Below the pieces are notes generated by a model that saw only the letters and a list, made by a program, of their open reading frames with translations, had not been told where the DNA came from and ran no database searches. This document shows positions 6,719 through 13,700 of a stretch of DNA of 61,770 nucleotides, in pieces. Each line of letters opens with the position of its first letter. Positions within the stretch are counted from its first letter, which is position 1. Source of the stretch: Hespellia sp. (lineage in GTDB: Bacteria > Bacillota > Clostridia > Lachnospirales > Lachnospiraceae); assembly GCA_028689735.1 (NCBI GenBank), contig JAQVCP010000015.1, forward strand, positions 1 to 61,770, given 5' to 3'. The position numbers and the translations under genes were made by a program.

Positions 6719-6742
6719 AAGAGCCCGCTATCGCAGGCTCTT
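6719..6742 (-). repeat. DGR target-recognition hairpin after the variable gene
   Basis: AAGAGCCTGC-GATA-GCGGGCTCTT forms a 10-bp stem (one G-T wobble) with a 4-nt GATA loop, 12 bp after the variable-gene stop and 35 bp from the end of VR. In Bordetella phage and related DGRs, a GC-rich 7-10 bp stem with a GRNA tetraloop after VR is needed for efficient retrohoming; GATA fits GRNA. No T-run follows, so it is not a standard terminator. Confidence 0.7.
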
Positions 6743-6753
6743 TCAGAACACAG

Positions 6754-7836
6754 TTATTCAGTAGGCAGGGAAACAAAAGCGGAGCGGAACCCGAGGTTCC
6801 CGCCCGAACCCGAACAAGGGATGCTGCCGTACAACGCAAAGACACCCGCGCGAGCACCATCGCTCCAGCCAGCACCGGCGCAGAACGCTCTCTCATCAGC
6901 TCCATTATTGAACCACACAATGTCTACACCGTAAGAATCCGTATTATCCTCCGGCATTAAAGCAAGTGCTTTCAGTACGGACTGTGCGGCAGCGGCTACT
7001 GATGCGGCGCAAACAATATGATTAAACTGACAGCTTCTGCTTGCATCCGCCTGTACTGTAAGTGCGGCAGTGTATGTAAGTTTATCGGATACCCAGTCCA
7101 TCTTGATAGAGTTTGCTGTGGTTCCTGTTCCATTAGGTGTAAGATAATCTCCTGTGGTTGCATCTATCGCTTTCCACTGTGCACTTGAAGCACTCTGTGA
7201 ATTATCTCCATCAGCTGCATTGTTGTTAACAAGCACCTGTACCTCTCCTTTTACAGTACGAAGTCCTCCGTTCCACTCCCATACATTTCCATTGAGATCA
7301 AAGATTCCTTCTAATGTTCCATCGTGGCTCCATGAAACTCCGCCAGTTCCTGTTGCAACTCTTGCAGTTCTTCCAGCATCTTGCATACCAGGAATAGGAA
7401 TTGCCTTATATGTGCTCTCACTGACATCTTTACCAAAGCTATTATTTCCTTTTGGCATTGTTCCGTTTTTCTTGCACCAAAGAGCAATGGCTGCCCATTC
7501 TGCTCTTGTCATTACATGCCATCCTTCCCCTTTATTTGTGCAATAAGAAATAGCCTGATCAAGTGTAACACTTGTTTTCGGATCCTCGCACGGAAGCGAA
7601 TAGGCTCTACTGTTATTTACTACATTCTGATATTTACTTACATAAATACCGTCTACTTCCTGTCCATTCACAATAAATGCAGGATGTGTAGAATCTGATC
7701 CACCTGTAATAACTGTGCTAATTTTGTATTTAGGGATAAACACCATAACTGAAGGGAGTCCCTTATCGTCATACAGTATATCATTCGTTGGGCAAACTGC
7801 CTTTAATGCAAGTGCTGATAAATCAAATCTACTCAT
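6754..7836 (-). CDS. DGR variable protein, FGE/C-lectin fold, putative receptor-binding tail protein
   Basis: This 360-residue protein has a formylglycine-generating-enzyme (sulfatase-modifying) fold, a C-type-lectin variant: VDGIYVSKYQNV (about 62-73), GWHVMTRAEWAAIALW (about 105-120), GIFDLNGNVWEWNGGLR (about 178-194). The C-terminus is the variable region, about residues 317-353, ending GGNLGFRSAFVSLPTE. Diversified residues replace template Asn, Tyr and Ile codons with Gly, Ser, Asp, Arg, Tyr, Ile, Cys and Leu, while the structural residues are kept. In tailed phages such proteins are tips of tail fibres that bind the host surface. It is the last gene of the tail-fibre block. Confidence 0.95.
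   Translation of the reverse strand: MSRFDLSALALKAVCPTNDILYDDKGLPSVMVFIPKYKISTVITGGSDSTHPAFIVNGQEVDGIYVSKYQNVVNNSRAYSLPCEDPKTSVTLDQAISYCTNKGEGWHVMTRAEWAAIALWCKKNGTMPKGNNSFGKDVSESTYKAIPIPGMQDAGRTARVATGTGGVSWSHDGTLEGIFDLNGNVWEWNGGLRTVKGEVQVLVNNNAADGDNSQSASSAQWKAIDATTGDYLTPNGTGTTANSIKMDWVSDKLTYTAALTVQADASRSCQFNHIVCAASVAAAAQSVLKALALMPEDNTDSYGVDIVWFNNGADERAFCAGAGWSDGARAGVFALYGSIPCSGSGGNLGFRSAFVSLPTE
6778..6889 (-). repeat. DGR variable repeat (VR)
   Basis: This is the 112-bp partner of the template at 6152-6263. It encodes about residues 317-353 of the variable protein. The stretch nearest its 3' end (coding GGGTTCCGCTCCGCT) is identical in both copies and is the probable initiation-of-mutagenic-homology segment; beyond it the two sequences diverge. 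Thirteen of 21 template adenines differ. Confidence 0.95.
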
Positions 7837-7848
7837 TTTCTTATCCTC

Positions 7849-8202
7849 CTACTGTTCTACTTTTGTTTTGTCATCAATGCTCCACAGAGTAAGTGTAACT
7901 TTTTCCATGTCGAGCGGTTTTGGTTCGTACGATACACCAGAACCCATGCCGTCTTCATTCTCTGCTTCTGATTCGATTGCTTCGTATTCTCTTGCCGGAA
8001 TATCAATTCCGGCAACATAATATCTTCCAGACTCAGCTCCGATTACAAGATCTCCTTCTGAGTCGAAGCAAATATCCTTGTGCTCTGTTTCATCCTTCTG
8101 AAGCTTTGATAAATTGAGCATAATTTCATCATCAAATGTGATTTTTGTTCCTGTCACTTCAAACGGAATCTTAGTTCCCTCATTCTTTTCGATTACGATC
8201 AT
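7849..8202 (-). CDS. Tail-fibre region protein of unknown family
   Basis: This 117-residue acidic protein is predicted mainly beta in its first half (TGTKITFDDEIMLNLSKLQ, YYVAGIDIPAREYE), ending in a polar tail. It overlaps the gene upstream by 4 bp and precedes the variable-protein gene by 12 bp, so it is probably a fibre-attached or chaperone-like protein. I do not recognise the family. Confidence 0.65.
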   Translation of the reverse strand: MIVIEKNEGTKIPFEVTGTKITFDDEIMLNLSKLQKDETEHKDICFDSEGDLVIGAESGRYYVAGIDIPAREYEAIESEAENEDGMGSGVSYEPKPLDMEKVTLTLWSIDDKTKVEQ

Positions 8203-8717
8203 GATAATATTCCTCCCTTAACCTGGTATTTTAATACTACTGATTTTGCACTTCCATTGAATTCAACTTTGAACCCATTCAGTGCTTTTGCTGATACTTC
8301 GATGTCTCCCGGAAGACCGCCGGAATAACTCTTCAATTCAACCTCTACATAGTAGTTCGTTGTATCCCTTACTTTTGCAAGAGAAATAGTCTTTATAGAG
8401 TTATTAAATGGGTACTTACTGCTGTTCGTAAGCGTAATTTCACCAGTTTCTACAGTACTATCTTCTTCCAGAGTTCCGATTCTGTTTCCAAATTCGTCCT
8501 CCTTCAAAAGATAATGCTGAAAGATTATAGCCATTGCAATATTGACATCTTGGATACCGTCTTCCATTGCATTAAAGTTTGTCTGGCTCTGATTTGTACC
8601 TTTCTGAATCTCTTTTCCGGCCGGCACCATTGTGACAGTGCCATCAGCGTTCTGTGTCTGTTTGTATGTCCTTTCCGGATCACGCACACTGTCCTGCCAA
8701 ATACGTCTATTGTACAT
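8199..8717 (-). CDS. Phage tail-fibre/baseplate-attached protein
   Basis: The 172-residue product starts with a conserved-looking segment (MYNRRIWQDSVRDPERTY and NFNAMEDGIQD) common at the N-terminus of small tail-fibre proteins in Clostridial myoviruses. A beta-rich C-terminal half follows (GEITLTNSSKYPFNNSIKTI). It lies between the tail-fibre connector genes and the variable protein. The exact role is inferred from position. Confidence 0.65.
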   Translation of the reverse strand: MYNRRIWQDSVRDPERTYKQTQNADGTVTMVPAGKEIQKGTNQSQTNFNAMEDGIQDVNIAMAIIFQHYLLKEDEFGNRIGTLEEDSTVETGEITLTNSSKYPFNNSIKTISLAKVRDTTNYYVEVELKSYSGGLPGDIEVSAKALNGFKVEFNGSAKSVVLKYQVKGGILS

Positions 8718-8728
8718 GTCTTAACCTC

Positions 8729-9031
8729 CTATTCTTCCACTAATGGAACATCAATCTGGAGCAATGCTCCTTGCGATGAATCCTTTACAATGCTTCTTGT
8801 TCCTGAGTAAGCCACAGTACCATCCGTATCAATTAACCGAACCTTGGTAATAGTAGCATTCTGTTCATCTGTAGTTTCAAATTTGATGGTAATTGTATTC
8901 CCATCAATTGCTTTTTCCGTAATAGTGCCATCGTACCAGCTATTGGTACTTGACAGGAAATACTGTGCTTTATTGACTTTTCTCAGCCAGTATTTACGGA
9001 TTTTTGTCATAAATTCACTTTCCCATGCCAT
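8729..9031 (-). CDS. Small tail-fibre protein
   Basis: The ATG at 9031 shares its A with the stop of the upstream gene (TAATG) and has GAGGAG upstream, so the two are translationally coupled. The 100-residue product is beta-rich with TITIKFETTDEQNATITKV, resembling short carbohydrate-binding or collar-like domains in tail fibres. No family is recognised with confidence. Confidence 0.65.
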   Translation of the reverse strand: MAWESEFMTKIRKYWLRKVNKAQYFLSSTNSWYDGTITEKAIDGNTITIKFETTDEQNATITKVRLIDTDGTVAYSGTRSIVKDSSQGALLQIDVPLVEE

Positions 9032-10047
9032 TACAATTCCTCCTCTCCACAAGATTTTGAACCACATTCCACATATTCATGGATTACAGCTGATGATTCA
9101 GTCTTCAACGACAAACCGGACTGTTCTCCGTTTCCTACCGTTGCAATATCTGGTATTGTTCCGCATTCATCAAATGTATGAACCACATTTGTTTCAGCAG
9201 TGATTACCGACATCGGTGTTTCATATGCGTGGCCAACCATCATTACATTCGGAAACGTGCCTGATTCTTCATGTTTTGAAGCATTAACGAAAGAAAATAC
9301 TTCATTGGAATAAATATCCGGAACATCAAAAGAACCGCTCATAGCGGCTCCAACTGTAGAAATATATGGAAAAATACCTGTTTCAGCGTTTTCGCTGCTT
9401 TGCCTGTAGTTGAATAACTTTGCATGCAATTCGCTGTCTGCAGATATATTGGTTTTTACATACGAACCATGAGTAGCAATGTCTGGTTTTGTTCCAGACT
9501 GGTCATAATGGAATAAATGATGTGACAATTTCGTACAAAACTTGATTTTGCTGCTAAAAACGACTGAAAATTCAAGCCTAATGTGCGCTGGCTTCATGCG
9601 TTCCATCTGTTCTAGCAAGTCGGACAAATATATAACATTTTCTTCTTTTGCCTGTGCCTTCACGCTTAGGAACGTCGTCATTCTTACTTCTGGAGTTTCG
9701 TCACACCCTGTATAGCTTTTTACCATATTCTTTATCAGTTTACCGCTGAGTTTCTCTCCACCATTCCAAATAAGCTTAACTTTTTTTCGCCTATCTTCAA
9801 GAGTTCTGCCCTCTTTAACTAAGATTTCAAGCCATCTCTCCATCCTGGATATGGTTTCTTCGTCAGCACTATCAACAAATTGGTCTCTGATGATTGTTTC
9901 CAATCCTTCAGCCATGATATCGAGCGTACTTCCGGCAAACTTATAATTGGTATCCATTTCAAGTATATCTCTGTAAAAATAAGGTCCATACGATAGAAGT
10001 TCTTCATAACCACTTCGCTCTTGGTTGTAAAATACTGTATCAATCAT
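9031..10047 (-). CDS. Putative phage tail protein (YmfQ/DUF2313-like) with C-terminal repeats
   Basis: The N-terminal 150 residues match the YmfQ/XkdU-type protein that follows baseplate protein J: YGPYFYRDILEMD, RMERWLEILVKEGRTLEDRR, KLSGKLIKNMVKSYTGC. I use the ATG at 10047, 9 nt after AAGGAGG. The C-terminal half (about residues 180-335) is not part of that family: it holds four to five repeats of 33-39 residues with a core like ESGTFPNVMMVG or ECGTIPDIATVG. The protein links the baseplate wedge to tail fibres; the repeats may form the fibre-docking part. Confidence 0.8.
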   Translation of the reverse strand: MIDTVFYNQERSGYEELLSYGPYFYRDILEMDTNYKFAGSTLDIMAEGLETIIRDQFVDSADEETISRMERWLEILVKEGRTLEDRRKKVKLIWNGGEKLSGKLIKNMVKSYTGCDETPEVRMTTFLSVKAQAKEENVIYLSDLLEQMERMKPAHIRLEFSVVFSSKIKFCTKLSHHLFHYDQSGTKPDIATHGSYVKTNISADSELHAKLFNYRQSSENAETGIFPYISTVGAAMSGSFDVPDIYSNEVFSFVNASKHEESGTFPNVMMVGHAYETPMSVITAETNVVHTFDECGTIPDIATVGNGEQSGLSLKTESSAVIHEYVECGSKSCGEEEL

Positions 10048-11149
10048 TAACAACAACCTCCTTTATAACAGGAGCTTGTTCCTTGCCAATATCAATATTC
10101 GAACCGGCACCATTTAGCATTAGCGAAGAAGGGGAATAATCAAGAACTCCTTCTGTATCCGCAATAATTGAACCTATCGAAGAAACACGAATTACAATGG
10201 TTTCATCGCCTTCAAGTACAAGCTTTTTTGCATATTCTCTAATTGATTGTAAAACGTTCGCTTTTACTTGGTCTTTTGTGTATCCATTTTTCAAATCTGC
10301 AGAGAACGATACAGATATTTCTACCGAATCTGGTGCCGATGCAAGGAAATGTGCTCCTATCTGCGCCGCCCCATCTCCAAGTCCATCTCCGAACACAAGA
10401 GTTTTTCCATTTACAACTACGGAATATCCTGCAACAATCGGATCAATATACGTCTGTACAGCCTCTAATATCGTCGTAGATGGTATCCCTCCCTCTGTTG
10501 AGTAAATAACACCTTTGATAGTGTTTTCGCCCCCATACAAGGAAAGTATGTGTGCTCTTCCAACACCTGTGATTGATTCGCACCAGGTTTTGATTTGTGA
10601 CCTGTTTCCATTTTCCGATGGTCCAGATTTTTTTTCTTTCCATCGCTCTCTAAGGCTATTATCATCCTCGTCATCGGTACCGGGAACATCAAGCGAACCA
10701 AGCGTGCAAGAGGTGAGTCCATTTACATTGTATACCGGTATGACATTTTCTCCTTCTGTAAGATAGTTCGTTTCAGTACCATTGATTTCTGATTTTAAGT
10801 AGTATTTTTCATCAATATATTCCAATGTGAAATAATACGTTCCCACATAAAATCTGTCTCCGGTATCTGGAACAGTACCTTCGAAAGAAACATTCCAATA
10901 TGACGATGTGGAAAGTTGTCTATTTACTCCGTCCATGGCAGCCTTTTCAGTAAGAATATTGCCTGTGCAGGTATCGATGGCCAGCATCTCAAACGCACTT
11001 CTCAAATCCGACATGAACTTAGCAGCTCTTAAGCAATGACCTGCGGCGGCATCCATGTATACACTTCCCTGCCTCGTATCTACAGCAAGTTTTTGTCCCA
11101 TTTCTACCGCATGCTCCATGAAGTATTCTTCCGTGTATTCATCAAACAA
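10040..11149 (-). CDS. Baseplate J-like protein (XkdT family)
   Basis: This 369-residue protein fits the baseplate wedge family of gpJ/XkdT: N-terminal Y..EYFMEHA, a central immunoglobulin-like insert, GLTSCTLGSLDVPGTDDEDDNSLRERW (partial motif DDNSLRERW), and the C-terminal IREYAKKLVLEGDETIVI. The start is TTG, 8 nt after GGAGG and immediately after the upstream stop. It forms part of the wedges that join tail tube and fibres. Confidence 0.92.
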   Translation of the reverse strand: MFDEYTEEYFMEHAVEMGQKLAVDTRQGSVYMDAAAGHCLRAAKFMSDLRSAFEMLAIDTCTGNILTEKAAMDGVNRQLSTSSYWNVSFEGTVPDTGDRFYVGTYYFTLEYIDEKYYLKSEINGTETNYLTEGENVIPVYNVNGLTSCTLGSLDVPGTDDEDDNSLRERWKEKKSGPSENGNRSQIKTWCESITGVGRAHILSLYGGENTIKGVIYSTEGGIPSTTILEAVQTYIDPIVAGYSVVVNGKTLVFGDGLGDGAAQIGAHFLASAPDSVEISVSFSADLKNGYTKDQVKANVLQSIREYAKKLVLEGDETIVIRVSSIGSIIADTEGVLDYSPSSLMLNGAGSNIDIGKEQAPVIKEVVVND

Positions 11150-11569
11150 TTAAATCACCTCCTCTACTGGTATTTTCCCGTAAATAGTGTCCACATCGAA
11201 AGTAACAATTACACTATCCTGTAGTGGATAACTATCTCCAAAAGTAATCTCAATGTTGTAAACCCTCAGGACACGTTCGTCGTGAATTAGTGTGTCTTCC
11301 ACTAAAAACTGTAGTTCTGTTTCTATATATTCCCGAGTAACATTTTTATCTATAATGGTTTCCTTAATCTCACTTCCATATTGGCTGTCGTAGATAAGGC
11401 ATTTAAATCGTGGAGTGATAATCGCCTTTTTTATGAATTGCTTCATGGCTTCCACCCCATCAGAAAAACCGCTAATTCTTCCATTCTCCCAATCAATAGC
11501 ATAGGTTCTGGAAGTCTGCGTTCCCTCGTCCTCCAAAGTATCAAAAGGAATCGGAATGTCCAAAGACAT
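11150..11569 (-). CDS. Baseplate protein (XkdS/DUF2634-like)
   Basis: This 139-residue protein is the gp25/XkdS type wedge protein: IDWENGRISGFSDGVEAMKQF near the start and IYDSQYGSEIKE in the middle are typical. I use the ATG at 11569, 8 nt after AGGAAGGGG; the frame could begin at a GTG at 11578 that overlaps the preceding stop. It acts with the J-like protein in baseplate assembly. Confidence 0.88.
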   Translation of the reverse strand: MSLDIPIPFDTLEDEGTQTSRTYAIDWENGRISGFSDGVEAMKQFIKKAIITPRFKCLIYDSQYGSEIKETIIDKNVTREYIETELQFLVEDTLIHDERVLRVYNIEITFGDSYPLQDSVIVTFDVDTIYGKIPVEEVI

Positions 11570-11574
11570 GTGCA

Positions 11575-12039
11575 TCACCCCTTCCTGTCAAGGACGTAAT
11601 ACTGCTTTCCATTATTGAATGACAGCAAGTAAACTATTTCGCCCTGTTTCAGTGCATTGTGCACCATTAAAGTGGCACCAGTTAAATCGAATGATGCCAG
11701 GCTGTGAATATGGGTACCGCCTTCATGCGTGTGGGATCCATCTCCGGAAGTATGGCCATCATGAGTACCTTCATCGTGCTCATGGGTGCCGCCTCCTTTT
11801 GATGTCTGGCTGCTCAAACCGCCTTTCCCTTTCAGCACGTCAGCTGTTGTTGTGTAGTTGGTCAAATGTCTTGGAACGATAAGTGAATTCGCACTTAAAA
11901 TCATTTTTGCATCGTTGGCCAGAGTTATCTGCAGAGGAGAAGCAGAGGTTACGGTACCTTCAATGACGCTCGGTCCTTCCGGACACATATTCTGAAACAT
12001 TTGCTTTAGGCTTGTTTCTTCTTGTACTTCACTGCTCAT
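11575..12039 (-). CDS. Tail protein (XkdR/DUF2577-like) with His-rich segment
   Basis: The 154-residue product has the DUF2577 beta core (GTVTSASPLQITLANDAKMI) and a central His-rich, Gly-rich loop at about residues 85-112 (HEHDEGTHDGHTSGDGSHTH). Such HxH loops bind metal ions in the spike tips of contractile tails. It lies between the hub protein and the DUF2634 wedge gene, the standard place for the spike protein. Confidence 0.85.
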   Translation of the reverse strand: MSSEVQEETSLKQMFQNMCPEGPSVIEGTVTSASPLQITLANDAKMILSANSLIVPRHLTNYTTTADVLKGKGGLSSQTSKGGGTHEHDEGTHDGHTSGDGSHTHEGGTHIHSLASFDLTGATLMVHNALKQGEIVYLLSFNNGKQYYVLDRKG

Positions 12040-12047
12040 ACTTCCTC

Positions 12048-13028
12048 CTATCCAGCTGAATTGATATCGTCTGCAAAATTCAGCTTTAATTTCATTGTGT
12101 GTGAACGTCTGGTAAATGTGTGTGTGTCTTCATCAATATAGAACGTCCTCTTTATTCCGAGGTGAGGAATAACCACATACACGCACCCGCCAGAGATAGC
12201 ATCCGTAATTCCCATTCCAGAAATCTTCAAGCTCTTGGCCGGATTCCCTTTTTCCTCAAACACAGACTTTACAAGTTCCTGCATCTGAGCGGCATTGTAC
12301 GAATCGTCCACCGACTTCACTTCCATAAATGTTCCAATTTTCTCTTCCAGAGCATTGTTCGCTTCCTCATAGACAATGGCATCTTCTTTTGAAAGTAGTC
12401 TTACCCTCGTCTTGATTCCAACTATGCTCTTCGTATATTCGTAATCCGTAATATTGGCACCAACCTCTAAAACCCATTGCAGAGCATTTTCACTTCTCTG
12501 CCGCAGGTGGATATTTCCCTTATCAGACGATATATAATATCTGATACCGGTTGCCGAAAATGTGGTGCTTAGTGCATCAAGCAAAACATCGTAATAGGTG
12601 GTCTTTGCCTTTGGTAACTCTGGAATAACGTATGCGGTATCAGCTGCAGTTCCTCCTGTCATACCAATTCTGGTCATACAGTCGTTAAATATCTGTGTTG
12701 CAGTCTGATTTGTGTAGCAGAAGGAATCCTTGTTATTAGCCAAATAATACATATTGTCGTAGGCAGTAATGACCAGCTTTTTCTTATTGCTCTGCGTATG
12801 CGATACGATAATTCCTCTGAAAATCTCCTTATTATCTTCATACATAACGCACTGATCACCATTCTCACAATCAACAGAAACTCTCTTGTGTTTCTCTCCA
12901 TCATCATCCAGAAGTGTTATATTGACATTTCTAGGGGCAGCACCTTTTCTGCCACCCCATGTTATTTGCTCAAAACACTCTGAAACATCGTATCCTGTGG
13001 TGCCCTGTATAATAACAAATTTAATCAT
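12048..13028 (-). CDS. Tail hub protein (XkdQ/YqbQ family, gpD-like)
   Basis: This 326-residue protein has the hub fold of XkdQ: WGGRKGAAPRNVNITLLDDD near the start, then KLVITAYDNMYYLANNKDSF (about residues 84-103) and NITDYEYTKSIVGIKTRV. The hub caps the tail tube and carries the spike. The LysM protein upstream and spike protein downstream support the assignment. Confidence 0.92.
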   Translation of the reverse strand: MIKFVIIQGTTGYDVSECFEQITWGGRKGAAPRNVNITLLDDDGEKHKRVSVDCENGDQCVMYEDNKEIFRGIIVSHTQSNKKKLVITAYDNMYYLANNKDSFCYTNQTATQIFNDCMTRIGMTGGTAADTAYVIPELPKAKTTYYDVLLDALSTTFSATGIRYYISSDKGNIHLRQRSENALQWVLEVGANITDYEYTKSIVGIKTRVRLLSKEDAIVYEEANNALEEKIGTFMEVKSVDDSYNAAQMQELVKSVFEEKGNPAKSLKISGMGITDAISGGCVYVVIPHLGIKRTFYIDEDTHTFTRRSHTMKLKLNFADDINSAG

Positions 13029-13037
13029 AGGCGCCTC

Positions 13038-13700
13038 CTATGCCGCTGGTATCGTGAGGACCTGCCCTGGATAAATAAGGTTCGGGTTTCCTCCGATGAC
13101 CGATACGTTGGCATTGTATATCGCAGTGTATTTTGCACCACTTCCTAAAAGCTTCTTAGCAATATTCCACAGGCAATCGCCTTTCACTACGGTATAAGTC
13201 TGACTTGCAGGGGACGTATCCGTCCTTGCAGCCGTAGCACCGATCTTCGCTTTCTTAGTGGAAATATCAACTGTAATCTGTCTGACTTTGACCTCCCGGT
13301 ACTCTTTCAGCTTCATCGAATAGTAAACCGTTCCAACATCTCCGCCCTGCTCATAGTGATCGAATGATTCGATTGTCACATACATGGATATTCCAGAGCC
13401 GCCCGTCTTGGTAAACCGAAGAGATGTCTTGTTGGCCATCATTTCGAGTATTGTTTCTACCGCATCTTTAGGATCCGGAATGTTTTTAAAATTGCACCCG
13501 CTGAAATAATGGTTTGGAAAGAAGGAATCGAACTGAATAACAGCCGCCTCACTGTCCTGTATGATTGTGACCTCACCAACTCCGCATACTTGAAGTTTGT
13601 CATTATTATTACCGTATGACACATTGAATTTCTCTGGCAGGACAGGAAACCGGAATGAGGTTCCAGTTTTCTTTAAGTACATCTGATAATTAGAACTCAT
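13038..13700 (-). CDS. LysM-containing tail protein (XkdP family)
   Basis: The 220-residue protein has an N-terminal domain of the XkdP/gp53 type (FRFPVLPEKFNVSYGNNN) and a C-terminal LysM domain (about residues 168-219: YTVVKGDCLWNIAKKLLG and NPNLIYPGQVLTIPA). LysM binds peptidoglycan and joins the tube end to hub proteins in contractile tails. It overlaps the tape-measure gene by 11 bp. Confidence 0.92.
   Translation of the reverse strand: MSSNYQMYLKKTGTSFRFPVLPEKFNVSYGNNNDKLQVCGVGEVTIIQDSEAAVIQFDSFFPNHYFSGCNFKNIPDPKDAVETILEMMANKTSLRFTKTGGSGISMYVTIESFDHYEQGGDVGTVYYSMKLKEYREVKVRQITVDISTKKAKIGATAARTDTSPASQTYTVVKGDCLWNIAKKLLGSGAKYTAIYNANVSVIGGNPNLIYPGQVLTIPAA

Noticed and set aside
6719-6742. 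Rho-independent terminator after the variable gene
   Set aside because: No T-run follows the stem on the transcribed strand; loop and position fit the DGR recognition hairpin better.
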